Below, in pieces: positions 1 through 9,700 of a stretch of 27,678 nucleotides of DNA (its first letter is position 1; each line of letters begins with the position of its first letter). The stretch is from a virus. The translations under genes and the position numbers were made by a program. The notes under the pieces were generated by a model that was given only the letters and a program-made list of their open reading frames with translations, made no database searches and was not told where the DNA came from. The stretch spans positions 1 through 27,678 of IMG/VR virus record IMGVR_UViG_3300048918_000581; one strand, 5' to 3'.

Positions 1-278
1 TTCCACCCCCGGATAGCAGCAGCGGAGGCGATGCGCCAAGCCGGGCGGTGGCGAAGCCTAGGCGAAAGGCTTGTCAATAAATTTACAGAACCGAGAAATG
101 CCAGTTTTCCGCCATTCTCATCGCGATCACGGCCGAACCGGCGACGCAAAAATGTTGAATCCGTTGACTCGCCACACGTGCGCGCCCTGGTCAACGGCAA
201 GCGATCGGCGTGCGATTTTTCGGAACGAAGTGCCATCCAGGAACTAAAGCAGAACATTTCCTACATTGCCAGCGCAGG
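1..278. other. Host flanking DNA left of the prophage right end
   Basis: This is inferred host sequence, because the Mu-type terminus begins at 279. It holds no convincing gene. A plus-strand frame (31-288) and an unlisted minus-strand frame (ATG at 236, open to the left edge) are both possible, but neither encodes a protein I recognise. A weak hairpin (AAGCCT/AGGCTT, about 55-73) and a perfect GAAC-N7-GAAC SOS-type box (241-255) are the only sites I can name. The stretch is somewhat less GC-rich than the phage and looks intergenic or promoter-like. Confidence 0.5.
241..255. promoter_or_regulatory. Alphaproteobacterial LexA (SOS) box, GAAC-N7-GAAC
   Basis: The sequence GAACTAAAGCAGAAC is an exact direct repeat of GAAC with a 7-bp spacer, which reads GTTC-N7-GTTC on the minus strand. 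This is the published LexA operator form of alphaproteobacteria such as Caulobacter and Rhodobacter. It lies 23 bp outside the inferred phage end, so it should belong to a host SOS promoter. Which host gene it controls is not visible. One exact 8-base match can arise by chance, so confidence is moderate. Confidence 0.5.
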
Positions 279-327
279 TGAAGCGTGACATTTGCTTCTG
301 GCGTCTTTGACACTTGCTCTTGGAGCA
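279..327. other. Prophage right end (attR-type) with two 22-bp-spaced transposase-site-like repeats
   Basis: The end is proposed at the TG of TGAAGCG (279-285), the same seven bases with which the Mu right end begins. Just inside are TGACATTTGCTTCTGG (286-301) and TGACACTTGCTCTTGG (308-323). They match at 13 of 16 positions and are exactly 22 bp apart, the spacing of Mu R1 and R2. The last gene ends at 344, about 65 bp inside. The predicted 5-bp target duplication is GCAGG at 274-278. The exact terminus is inference; the repeats are seen directly. Confidence 0.65.
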
Positions 328-343
328 CCGAACTGAAGCGCGC

Positions 344-550
344 TTAGCGAAATTCCGGGAAGAATGGCGGGCTCGGCCCCTCCAGCTTCAAATCAGCGAG
401 GGCGACCTCAAATGGCCCCGCCTTTGAACCGAAGCGGTTTACCCAAGCCCGATCTCCTTCGATACGCGCTACGCGCATAATGACAGTGCGGGGTCGGTCA
501 TCTCCCGGCGGCACCTGGACCAGCGATCCAACGACGATCTCATCAGCCAT
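344..550 (-). CDS. Small protein at the prophage right end, possible SH3-like fold
   Basis: This 68-residue protein is the last gene before the phage right end. It is preceded by GGAG seven bases before the ATG, and an 80-bp gap separates it from the tail gene upstream. The opening VVGSLVQVPPG, followed by a TVIMRV strand and an aspartate/tryptophan-containing strand pair, resembles small beta-barrel proteins of the DUF2158 kind, but the match is by eye only. In Mu this location carries mom/com, accessory genes not needed for particle assembly, so this may be an accessory (moron) gene. No function can be assigned. Confidence 0.7.
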   Translation of the reverse strand: MADEIVVGSLVQVPPGDDRPRTVIMRVARIEGDRAWVNRFGSKAGPFEVALADLKLEGPSPPFFPEFR

Positions 551-630
551 CGAATATCTCCATTGCGTCTAGGCGGCGCTGAGCGGCCACTCAGAGGTCT
601 CTAAGGGAGATATGTAGAATAGCGGCAGAT

Positions 631-1422
631 TCACAACGGCGCGCTCTCGTCGCCGCCCCATTCCTCGATCGAAAGCTCCCACCGCGTGCGGCCGGGCGAC
701 TGGCGCTCGTACTGCTTGAAGGCGCCGAACAGCCCGTAGTGAATGCGGCGGCGCAAGCCGGCGGTGGCGGCCGGATCTTCCACGACGAGCAGCGGCCGAG
801 ACGTGCCGCGATCGAGGCTGAGCTCATAAAGCTGATCGAGCTCGGCATCGGCCAGATCGCCCAGCGACCAGAAATAGGCGGACTTGCGCACGCCCTCCAC
901 CGAAGCGAAGCTGCCATCGGGCAGCGGCGTCACGGTCCCGGTGTCGATCAGCCGGCGCCCGCTGCCCCACTCCTTGTTGAAGCTGGGCACGAAAGCTTTG
1001 CCGATCTGGACGATGCCGACGGTGAGCGCCGGCGCAGTGTTGGGCTGGGTCACCGTGATCTGGATATAGCGCACGGTCACCGCGGCCCCGTGCCAGAAGG
1101 CGTGGCTGAGCGCCGGCGATCGGCCGGCGACGTCCGGCACCCGCAGCGCGGCCGAGGCTGCGATAGTGGTCTCGGCATAGCCCGCAACGCCGCCCGTGAT
1201 GGACCAGCTCGCTCCAGCCGCCGGCGGCCGCACATGGCCGAGGAAAACCGTGTCGATCGAGCGAGCCGCACCCAGATCGATGCTGATCGTCGCCGCGGTC
1301 CCTGAGCTCACGTCGGCCCACACCTCGAGCGGATGCGGGCTGAGCAGGTTGTCGATGCCGGTGCCCCTGGACGCGGCGATCGCCGAGATCGGCGCCGGCG
1401 ATAGGATCAAGAGATTGAACAT
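631..1422 (-). CDS. Tail-associated protein with a discoidin-like N-terminal half
   Basis: This 263-residue protein is the distal gene of the tail operon. It starts 3 bp after the stop of the preceding gene. Residues of about 25-130 (NLLSPHPLEVWAD, then SIDLGAARSIDTVFLG and a later VRYIQITV strand) have the pattern of a galactose-binding or F5/8-type beta-sandwich, where strands frame ligand-binding loops. The C-terminal half is rich in W, Y and R and unassigned. Equivalent proteins are common in siphoviral Mu-like tail modules, where a tip or receptor-contact role is likely. The domain call is inference from pattern and I give no enzymatic role. Confidence 0.8.
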   Translation of the reverse strand: MFNLLILSPAPISAIAASRGTGIDNLLSPHPLEVWADVSSGTAATISIDLGAARSIDTVFLGHVRPPAAGASWSITGGVAGYAETTIAASAALRVPDVAGRSPALSHAFWHGAAVTVRYIQITVTQPNTAPALTVGIVQIGKAFVPSFNKEWGSGRRLIDTGTVTPLPDGSFASVEGVRKSAYFWSLGDLADAELDQLYELSLDRGTSRPLLVVEDPAATAGLRRRIHYGLFGAFKQYERQSPGRTRWELSIEEWGGDESAPL

Positions 1423-1425
1423 CGC

Positions 1426-1782
1426 CTAGAGCCTCCGGAGCACGGTTACAGTGGACAGGCCCGAGCCATCGTCCTCGACGCCCAGCACGAAGACGTCGAG
1501 GCCAGCGTCATAGCCGAGCTTGTCGATCGTGATCGTGATCACCTGCCCGACGTAGCCGCGCCATTCGCCCGGCAACAGGTGCGCTTCCGATACACAGGGC
1601 GCCCCCATGAAAGCGAGCTGCCGGCCGGCCTCGGCTGCGGCATCGGCCTTGAAGGCGATCGACGTCATTCGCTCGGCGGTGATCGCGCTATCGCCCCAGC
1701 GGGCCACGCTGCCCGCATCCTCGGCGATCGACCAGAGGCCTTCATCCTGGAGCCATTGGGCGAAGATAGGATCGACCGCCAT
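1426..1782 (-). CDS. Hypothetical tail-module protein
   Basis: This 118-residue protein has its ATG overlapping the stop of the large fibre gene (TGATG), so translation is probably coupled. The first 60 residues are mostly helical (DPIFAQWLQDEGLWSIAEDAG), and the second half is predicted beta (VGQVITITIDKL, DVFVLGVEDDG, STVTVLRRL). It has no membrane segment, signal peptide or recognisable motif. Its position between the fibre and the discoidin-like tail protein suggests a small adaptor or tip component. I do not recognise the family. Confidence 0.78.
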   Translation of the reverse strand: MAVDPIFAQWLQDEGLWSIAEDAGSVARWGDSAITAERMTSIAFKADAAAEAGRQLAFMGAPCVSEAHLLPGEWRGYVGQVITITIDKLGYDAGLDVFVLGVEDDGSGLSTVTVLRRL

Positions 1783-4379
1783 CAGCTCGACGCCAGCTTG
1801 AACTCATAATCGCCGCCGGCGGACGCGCTCACCAGAATCCCGCCTGCGGTCACCACGTCGCCACCGTGGACGGTAACGCCCGTGTTGCTGAGCTCGGTCA
1901 GCCGCTTGCCGATGCACCAAGGCGGCATGCGCAGCGTGACCCTATCGACGGCGCCGTTGAAGTGGGCCCAGCCGTAGACGGCATCACCAAGCGGCGCCCA
2001 GGCGAACAGAGGCACGCCGGGATTTGCCTTGCCGGAGAAGACAGAGCGAAGCGCGACGGTCTCGAAATAGCCGTTGGCTGCGGGGAGCGCGCCGAGCTTC
2101 GAATAATAGGCCGGGTACATCTTCTTGATCGCCGACATCTTCATGGCGAAGTTGAGCGTGCTGGCGCTGCGCTCGGGGCCTCGATCGCGAGGATACCAGA
2201 GCGCCTGTCCGCGAAGGATGTTGCCGCCGGCGTCCTTAACGTATTGCATGAAGCGGTTCGGCGGATCGGCGGGATCGCTCCAGACGCCGATCGCGCCGCC
2301 CGAAGGCACCAGGCCCGCCAAGGCCGCCGGATCGGCGGTCTTGCAGAAATAGACGTCGGCGAACGTGCCGCTGATATTCGCGCCGGCGGCGAAGTCGCGC
2401 AGCGTGCCGGCGACGGAGACCGGATCCACCCCGGGGATCAGCTGCCACAGCGTTTCCCCCGCAGACGTCGGAAGCACGCCGGCCTGCATTTCGCCGAAAT
2501 AGCCCCAGTCGTCCGGCGATCCGATCACTCCCAGGTCGACGTCGTTAAGGAAACGCGTGCTCCCCACGATCGCCCAGCTGCCATTTTCGTTGATCCGGGT
2601 CGTGAGCGTTCGAACCACGTCGGCGGCGATCGAGGCGTCGGTCAGGTCGCTGGTCGAGCCGACATGTGCGGCGGCATAGGCCCATTGCGAAGCCGGATTG
2701 AGCACTTCGCGCTGCTCGACGATCGTCACCGACCGACCGTGGGCACGGGCGCCTGTCGCGAGCGGGATGCGCTCTTCGAGCAGTACCGACTTGGGCTGCG
2801 CGCGCACGGCAGGCCGCACCTGCTGCACCGACGCCTGCGCCGCGATCGTCATCGTGCCCGTGTTCGTCGCGCCCGAGACATGGGTGAGCGTCGTGCCCGA
2901 AACCGCCGTCAGGAACGACCAGGCCGGATAGGTCGCCTGGTTCTCGGACATCATCCAGAGCGTGTTCGCGTCGATGATCGCCAGGAGTAGCCAGTTGTGG
3001 TTGGCGATGTCCTTCCACTTCGAAAAGCGGTCCGCGGCGGCCTTGCCGTGCCCCGTCACCGTGATCGGCACGGCGACCGCCGCGCCATGGTCGCCGTCGA
3101 TATAGTTGCGGTTGAACTTCAGCGGCGGCGTGTCGTCCGAATGGAAAGCGACCGAGGACCCGACATTGAAGGCGCCGAGCAGGTCGACGACGGTGGGTGG
3201 CGACTGCACCGCCGCCTGCACGTTGAACGCGTTGTTCGTGCCCGGGGCGCTCCCCGGCACAGGCGCAAGCATTACGAGATCGGCCGTCGCGTCGAATGAG
3301 GTGCGCAGATAGAGGTTGTCGCCCCGCCACTCGACGATGACCCCTGGCGCCGCGAGCGCGAAGGTCGACGGGATGGCATCGGCCACCACGGCGCGCGCCG
3401 GCGGCGAGCCGAAGGGCTCGAAAGCGGTCGGCGCCGGTCCGCGCTCGAGCTGGATCGAGTTGCGATAGGTGTTGAAGTCGTCGGTGGTGTGCGCGCTCTC
3501 CGGGTTGCGCAGGCGGAAGCCGACGGACTTGACGCCGGCGGGCCGCGTGAAGGTGATCCAGCGAGCGCTCTCCGATCCAGTATTGTTGCGCGCGATGAGG
3601 GTAACGCCGGGAAGCACCGGCACGCCGCTGCTCCCGGTGGGAGCTGCGCTCATGCCCAGATAAGCCCCCGCGGCGTTCCAGAAATAGAGCCGGATGAAGA
3701 TGCCCGGCAGCGTGTCGGGCACGGAGATCGTGAAGGTGTCCTCGTCGTCCGGAAGGATGATCTTCCCGGTTATTCCGTTGGGAGAGTCCACCTCACTGCC
3801 TGTGCTGTACTGGAACAGCTTAGCATTGTGGGCCGCCGCCGGATCGAAGAGGTTCTTGCTCGGCGATGCCTCCACGATGGCGGCGAGGGCATCGCCGGTG
3901 GCGGTATAGGCCGCCTCGGCGCCATCCTTGGCGGCAACCGCGTCGGCCAGCAGAGTGCCGATATCGGCCGTGATCAGGTTGCCTGTCCGTTTCCAGTATT
4001 TCGGGTCGGCACCGACTTGGACGAGCTCGTAATAGCCGGCGTTCGGCACGTCGTCTTCGACACCCGGCTCGGCATGCTCGCCTGCATCGGCCGAATCGAC
4101 CTGTGCTACGGTGCCGATCTCGCTGGCCGCCTTCGCCGCATCGAGCTCGGCCCAGCTCTGCTTGACCATGCCGCGCGCGCCGGCGGAGAGCGCGGTGAGC
4201 TTGGCGATCGACGGGACCTTCACCTCGGTGCCATCCGGCATCGTCCAGGGGAAGAAGCCATTGCCGCTCGGTCCGCCGTCGGCCGCGCCGCCGGCGATCT
4301 CCGCCAGCTGGTCGCGGGTCAGCGAATAGGTGCTCAGCAGCGCGGTAACCGCGGCGGCCAGATCGGAGATCTCGCTCAT
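1782..4379 (-). CDS. Large tail fibre / putative receptor-binding protein
   Basis: This 865-residue protein starts at 4379. I chose that ATG over a longer upstream frame because GGAGG lies six bases before it and it begins one base after the previous stop codon. The N-terminal 150 residues are helical and alanine-rich, as in fibre attachment regions. Residues of about 170-360 hold beta-rich segments ending in ERGPAPTAFEPFG, a motif common in phage tail and carbohydrate-binding modules. The remainder is beta-rich with no catalytic signature I recognise. Its size and its location after the tail-tip gene fit the host-recognition fibre, the part expected to vary most between relatives. Confidence 0.82.
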   Translation of the reverse strand: MSEISDLAAAVTALLSTYSLTRDQLAEIAGGAADGGPSGNGFFPWTMPDGTEVKVPSIAKLTALSAGARGMVKQSWAELDAAKAASEIGTVAQVDSADAGEHAEPGVEDDVPNAGYYELVQVGADPKYWKRTGNLITADIGTLLADAVAAKDGAEAAYTATGDALAAIVEASPSKNLFDPAAAHNAKLFQYSTGSEVDSPNGITGKIILPDDEDTFTISVPDTLPGIFIRLYFWNAAGAYLGMSAAPTGSSGVPVLPGVTLIARNNTGSESARWITFTRPAGVKSVGFRLRNPESAHTTDDFNTYRNSIQLERGPAPTAFEPFGSPPARAVVADAIPSTFALAAPGVIVEWRGDNLYLRTSFDATADLVMLAPVPGSAPGTNNAFNVQAAVQSPPTVVDLLGAFNVGSSVAFHSDDTPPLKFNRNYIDGDHGAAVAVPITVTGHGKAAADRFSKWKDIANHNWLLLAIIDANTLWMMSENQATYPAWSFLTAVSGTTLTHVSGATNTGTMTIAAQASVQQVRPAVRAQPKSVLLEERIPLATGARAHGRSVTIVEQREVLNPASQWAYAAAHVGSTSDLTDASIAADVVRTLTTRINENGSWAIVGSTRFLNDVDLGVIGSPDDWGYFGEMQAGVLPTSAGETLWQLIPGVDPVSVAGTLRDFAAGANISGTFADVYFCKTADPAALAGLVPSGGAIGVWSDPADPPNRFMQYVKDAGGNILRGQALWYPRDRGPERSASTLNFAMKMSAIKKMYPAYYSKLGALPAANGYFETVALRSVFSGKANPGVPLFAWAPLGDAVYGWAHFNGAVDRVTLRMPPWCIGKRLTELSNTGVTVHGGDVVTAGGILVSASAGGDYEFKLASS

Positions 4380-4380
4380 C

Positions 4381-4578
4381 CTAGCCCTCCACGATCGCGC
4401 CGGCGACCACCTTGTGGGTACTGTCGAGGAAGAAGTCGCGGTACAGCGGGCCGGTAGGAATTTCGAGTTGGCCAACGCCCCGCGCGTCGGCCGTCGCCGC
4501 GATGTTCTCCGCGGCGCCTTCGGTGATCTGGAGGATGCTGCCGTCCCCGGCATAGAGCACTGCGCGAGCCATGTTCAT
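4381..4578 (-). CDS. Small hypothetical tail protein
   Basis: This 65-residue protein sits between the tail tip and the fibre. Its ATG overlaps the tip stop codon (ATGA), and the fibre starts one base after its own stop. A second ATG two codons in (MARAVLYAGDG) could equally be the start. The sequence is beta-rich and acidic, with no cysteines or membrane segment. Coupling on both sides argues that it is real and made with the tail. A tip-fibre linker is possible, but nothing in the sequence proves it. Confidence 0.72.
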   Translation of the reverse strand: MNMARAVLYAGDGSILQITEGAAENIAATADARGVGQLEIPTGPLYRDFFLDSTHKVVAGAIVEG

Positions 4579-6707
4579 TCGGTCCTTGGAAAGCCTTTGA
4601 CGAAGAGGTTACGGTTGCCGAGCGAGACGCTGCTGTGCGCGCGCCATTGCAGCTCGACATTGTGAGTGCCACCCGCACAGACGAGAGCGCCATTGAGAGG
4701 GACGCTATCCTGGGTGCGACCGCCGCTGACGGTGAACGTGGTGCTGCCGTCGACCAGCAGTCGGAATGCCCAGTCTTGATCGCCCGAGGAAAATCCCTGC
4801 TGGCTGAGGGCCTGCACCTCGACCCAGCCACCATCGGAGGGCAGCACGATGCTGGCCGAGAGCGCGGTCTGCCACGAAGCGCCGACGCCTGCGCCGGTGA
4901 GCGTGGTCGAAGCCGTGGACCAGACCGGCACCACGGCCGTGTTGACCTTCAGCGTGTCCACCTCAACCGCATGGGCGACCATCTTGCCCGCGACGGCGTC
5001 GAAATAGATCAGCGCATCGCCACTGGTCGGGTCCACGAACGCGACCTTGTCGGCAACGAACTGCAAGAGGCTGCCAGCGGCGCCGGCCAGCCCCTCGATC
5101 CCCACGATCGACGTCGGCTGCCCAACCTCATCCACCTCTGCGCGCAACAGGAACCGCGCATATCCGCTCTCTCCATCGGAGAACGCCTCGAGCAACTGCT
5201 GCACGCTCGAGGTGACGCTGCCCAAACTGGCGATCGCGGTTGTCACGAGCGATGCCAGCGCGACCCGCGCGTCGATCTCGCGGCGGACAAGAGTTTTCAC
5301 ATCCGCACCGTCGCCGGCGAAGAGCAGCGCCCGGTCTCGAAGCCGGGCTAGCTCGGCGTTCGATGCCGCCGCCACCTGCGCGATCTGCCCGGCGATCTGA
5401 TCATTGACCAGGTCGCCCGCAGGGACCCCCGCGACATTCGACGTATCGTTAGACGTGCCCTGGCTGGTCACCACGTCCGCCTCGGTCAGCGGTGCGCCCG
5501 AGCTATCGACCAGATCGCCGGTGAAGTCGCCATTGCCGACGAACACGATGCCGGCGATCGAATCGCGGTTCATGACGTTCTGGTTCTTGCGATAGCCCAA
5601 GCGCCGGCGGCCGACCGGCTTGAAGGTCGCCTTGCGCGTCACGCTCAGACTGCGCGCCGAAGCGACCGGCGCGGTCCATTCCCAGCGCCGGATCTGGATC
5701 GCGTCGTCCTCGAGCGCCCACATCAGCGAGACGTCGCTCAGCAGCGCGTCCAACGCTGCCGCCGCAGTCCCGCCTTCCTCCTCGGCCTTCCAGCCCACCG
5801 CGATCGGCCGGGCTGCGTCGGCGACCGCCACGGTTCCGGCTGCGAAGGGTACCGTCGATACGACGCCGGCTATGCGAGCGGCCAGCGATGCCGCCGTCTC
5901 CACATAGCCGGCGCCGACCTCCCCCCGGAGATCCACGCAAAGGTCGCCCGCAGGCTGCGTCCACCATTTGATGCAGGCTATCGACGGGCACAGCACGCCG
6001 CCGCCTTCGGGCGCGACCGCGCTCTGGAGCGCCGCAAAGGTCGTTGCGGCGGTGCCCTGCCAGGCCAGCAAGACCAGCTTCTCGGCCGCCGCCGCGGCGC
6101 CCTTGTCGCGCACCGCGTCGAAGGCCTGGAGCGGGCGCGTCGGATCGGCATAGCAATAGATCCGGTTCGCCGCGTCGATCGGGTCGCCGGTGAGGTTGAA
6201 CAGCCGGCCCCACAGGCGGCGCTTCAACTTGCCGTCCCACTCGGCCGGCCCTTCAAGCCCACCGGTACCGGCATAGCGATCGGTGAGGATCGGCTTGCGC
6301 AGGTCGGTCGCGGGATCGGCGAGCGCGATCTGCGCCACGCCGCTATCCACCGTGACGGTCAGAACCTTGCCGGTGGTGAGCACCGGCGGATAGGTGCCTT
6401 CCGGACCGCGGCGGACCGTGATGGCCGCGTCATCCCAGAGATAGGCCATGTGCTGCGCGAGCACGGCCGAGCTCGACGGCGCCCAGGATAGGGTCATCGC
6501 CTGGGGGACCGAGCCGGTGCCGAGATCGGTGCCATTATAGTCGATCGAGGTGATGATCCTCGGCAGGCCCGAGATCCCGGAAAGCCAGTGCCGGTCATCA
6601 TATCGGTAGGGCACCAGGCCGCCGCCGCCGGCGAGCAGCACGGTCACCTCGGCGCCTGTATCGATGCGACGCGGTTTTACCTCGGCCAGGATCAGCGGTG
6701 CGGCCAT
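4575..6707 (-). CDS. Tail tip / host-specificity protein (J-like hub)
   Basis: This 710-residue protein is coupled to the tape measure gene by TGATG. The first 400 residues form a beta-rich hub-like region. The middle (about 430-520) is a long helical stretch (IAGQIAQVAAASNAELARLRDRALL). Residues of about 540-620 contain FVADKVAFVDPTSGDALIYF followed by a short repeat leading to VDTLKV, the pattern seen near the C terminus of lambda J-type tip proteins. The last 100 residues form a beta-sandwich-like cap. Its place right after the tape measure fits a siphoviral tail tip. Exact subdomain limits are estimates. Confidence 0.8.
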   Translation of the reverse strand: MAAPLILAEVKPRRIDTGAEVTVLLAGGGGLVPYRYDDRHWLSGISGLPRIITSIDYNGTDLGTGSVPQAMTLSWAPSSSAVLAQHMAYLWDDAAITVRRGPEGTYPPVLTTGKVLTVTVDSGVAQIALADPATDLRKPILTDRYAGTGGLEGPAEWDGKLKRRLWGRLFNLTGDPIDAANRIYCYADPTRPLQAFDAVRDKGAAAAAEKLVLLAWQGTAATTFAALQSAVAPEGGGVLCPSIACIKWWTQPAGDLCVDLRGEVGAGYVETAASLAARIAGVVSTVPFAAGTVAVADAARPIAVGWKAEEEGGTAAAALDALLSDVSLMWALEDDAIQIRRWEWTAPVASARSLSVTRKATFKPVGRRRLGYRKNQNVMNRDSIAGIVFVGNGDFTGDLVDSSGAPLTEADVVTSQGTSNDTSNVAGVPAGDLVNDQIAGQIAQVAAASNAELARLRDRALLFAGDGADVKTLVRREIDARVALASLVTTAIASLGSVTSSVQQLLEAFSDGESGYARFLLRAEVDEVGQPTSIVGIEGLAGAAGSLLQFVADKVAFVDPTSGDALIYFDAVAGKMVAHAVEVDTLKVNTAVVPVWSTASTTLTGAGVGASWQTALSASIVLPSDGGWVEVQALSQQGFSSGDQDWAFRLLVDGSTTFTVSGGRTQDSVPLNGALVCAGGTHNVELQWRAHSSVSLGNRNLFVKGFPRTE

Positions 6708-9700
6708 CAGCTGGTCCGCGCGATATTGGCGAGCTGGCTCGTCGTGCCGCCGCCACTGGTGACGGCCTGGAGGATCTGCAGCAGCAGCGCGTTGGTATCG
6801 CCGGCGGCGCCGATCATCTGCGCGTTCTGGTCGTTGTTCTCGTCCAGCGCGGCGTTGGTGGTCGCCAGCGCCGGATCGGTGCCCGCGGCCTGCTGCTGCG
6901 CCTGGTTGATCTTCAGGTTCGCCGCCGCGATCGCCGCGCGCGCCTCGTCCAGGATCTCGCTGCGATCGGCCGCGAAGCCGCCCGTAGTGCCGTAGACATC
7001 CTTGGAGACGGCGTTGAGCTGGCTCAGCAGATCCGCCAGCTTGTCGGCCGCACCATCTACGCCGGCGTCAAGGTCCGCCTTGGTCTGCTCGATCGACGCG
7101 AGCAGCGCGGTGCGCTGGTCCACCAGCGTGCCCTCGAACATCGATCCGCTGGTCATTTCGTCGATCAGCTTTTGCAGCGAGCCGACCTGTTCGTCGAGCA
7201 GCTGCTTGGTCAGCGCCGCCCGCTGTTTGGCGTTGATCTCCTCGGTCTTGACGATATCGAAGCCATATTCCTTGGCGATCCGCAGCCGCTCGGCCGCCTG
7301 GCTCTCGAAATCCTTGAACGCGCTCGCCAGCTCGGCCGGCAGGCCGCCGAGCAGCTGCTCGAGGTCCGCGACCTTGAGTGCTTCCTCGAGCGACTTATCG
7401 ACGTCGGTATACTTCCTGATCGCCTTCTGAATGGCCGGTGAGAGGCCCTTGATAGCCCCGTCGGCGATCGCATCCTGGATCGCGAAGGCGATCGCCGCTT
7501 CCTCGCCGTTGGTGCCGAAATCGTGCAGGCCCTGGTTCTTCGCGGTCTTGCTGTCGAGCTGGCCGGAAAAGCCGGTGGTCGAGACGCGCCACTTCCCGTC
7601 GAACGTGCCGATCGACGTCGCGAAGTTCCCCAGCGTGCCGCCCAGCTGCTTGGCGATGTTCTCGAGGCCGGACTTGACCTGGTCGGCCGCGCCGCCGGCT
7701 GCGATCTCGCCGCCCGCGCGACCCTTCAGGCTGGCGGGATCGTTCGTGTTGGAAATGGTCGCCGTGCCGTAGGACGGCTTGGTGAACAGGTTGCCGATCA
7801 GACCGCCGGCGATCGAGCCGACGATATCGGCCCCGGGCAGCCCGGTGAGCTTGCCGATGGCGCCGCCGATCTGCGAACCCGTCGTGCTCATCTTGATGCC
7901 GAGCGCGTTGCCTAGGCCGGCCACCATCGTGCCGGTCGCGGCGCCTTCCAGGCCCTTGCCGGCATAGGTGCCGATCGTCTTGCCCAGCGCCTTGGCGTTC
8001 TCCGGATCGGTGAAGATATCCGCGAACTTCTCGACCGCGCCGCTTATCGAGCGCTGGAACACATCGAGCTGGGGCTTAAGCGCCTTGGCGACCACGACGA
8101 TCGCGCTCTCGGCATCGGCCCCGCCGCCGGCGAGCGACCCCAGCGCCGCGCCGGCGCCCGACAGCCCGGCGGTCACCCCCGGCGCCGCGGGGCCGTTCAT
8201 GCTGGCAGTGGCATGCTCGGCCGCCGCACCCAGGTCGGCGATCGATTTGCTCGCCGCATCGACCGCCTCGGCCATGCGCGCGCTCGCGTCCTTGACGACG
8301 CTGGTGCCGTTCACCTCGTCCTCGAGGTCGCGGAACATGTCGCCGAACAGCTTCTCGAACAGCTTCTCGCCCTGGAGCGACAGGAAGGCGTCGAGCAGCT
8401 TCTTCGGCGTCTTGATGAACTGGCCAAGGTCGCCGCGCACGAACGCCTGGCTGGCGTCGTCCACGGCATCCTTGATGCTGTGGAGGGCGTCGAGATCCTT
8501 CTGCCGCTTGGCGCGCAGCACGTCGGCCGCGCGCTGCTCCGCCTGAAGCGCCTGGACCGAAGCCAGGATCGCGGCGCGGTGCGCCTCGTCCAGCGGGCCC
8601 ATGACCTTCTCAAGCTGAATGATCTGCCGCAGCGCTTCGGCCTCCGCGTAGTGGCCACGCGTGATCAGCTCCTGGATGCGAAGCGCATCCTGCTGGCTCT
8701 CAATGAACAGCTGATACGGTCGGTTAAGCCCTTCCGTGATCGCCGCCCGCCCCGCCTCGACAAGCTTCTTGTAAGCGTCGAAGTCGGCAGCGGTGACGAG
8801 GCCCTTTTTCAGCTTGGCGGCCTCGGCCGTCAGCAGCGTGTCGTACACGCGCAAGGCTTCCGACGCCTTGTCCGCGAGCGTCTTCGGCGCTTCGAAGGCC
8901 TCGGAAATCGACTTAATCAGGCCAGCCTCGACCGCGTGCTTGGCGGCTTCGGCGCTGACGATCAGGCCCGTAAAGTTCGGCGGCTTCTTGCGCCCCAGAT
9001 CCTCGATCAGATCGTCGAGCGAGCGGATCGCCTTGTCGGCCTTCTGGATCGCGTCTGGCGCATCGCTGAAGCTCTCGGCGATCGACGCGATCCGATCCGC
9101 TGCGTCGCGGCCGAACTCTTCCACGCCCGCCGTCGACTTGGGCTTCTTCGGCTTCTTCGCCCGCCCGGCTTTCTTCAGATCGTCGGGCACACTACCGGTG
9201 GTCGCCGCGGAGATCACCTCCATGTTCGCGGCCTTCGAGACGCCGGCATTTGCGAGCTCGAGGAAGTCGGTCTTCACCTCGATCAGCGACTTGCCGGCAA
9301 CCTTGCCGTTCACCGCCATCGCGTCGAGCTGGTCGTTGATCACGCTCAGCTGCCCGCCGACCACCTTGGCGTAGAGCGATGGGTTGGCCTTGGCGAGCGC
9401 ATCGTTGTTGAGCTGGCGGACGAGCTGGTCGCGCAGCGCCTTGACCTGCGGCGCGTCCAGCTGAGCGGCCGCCTGCTGACCGGCCATCACATCGCCGCGC
9501 GGCCCGCCGAGCCTGCGCATGTCGTTTTCCGGCAGCGCATCGAATGCGGCGTCGCCGGTCGGCTTCTGCTTGCCGGCGGCCGCGTCGATCGTCTCCTGTG
9601 CCTTGAGGAGATTGAGCTGCGCCTGGAGCTTGATCGACTCGACCAGCACCAGGTTCTGGGCCTTCATCTTGCCCGTGGTGAGATCCATGATCTTGCCGAG

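Noticed and set aside
31-288. Plus-strand 85-codon frame in the host flank
   Set aside because: It crosses the inferred phage junction and the SOS box, and its composition looks non-coding. The minus-strand frame open from 236 to the edge is equally unsupported.
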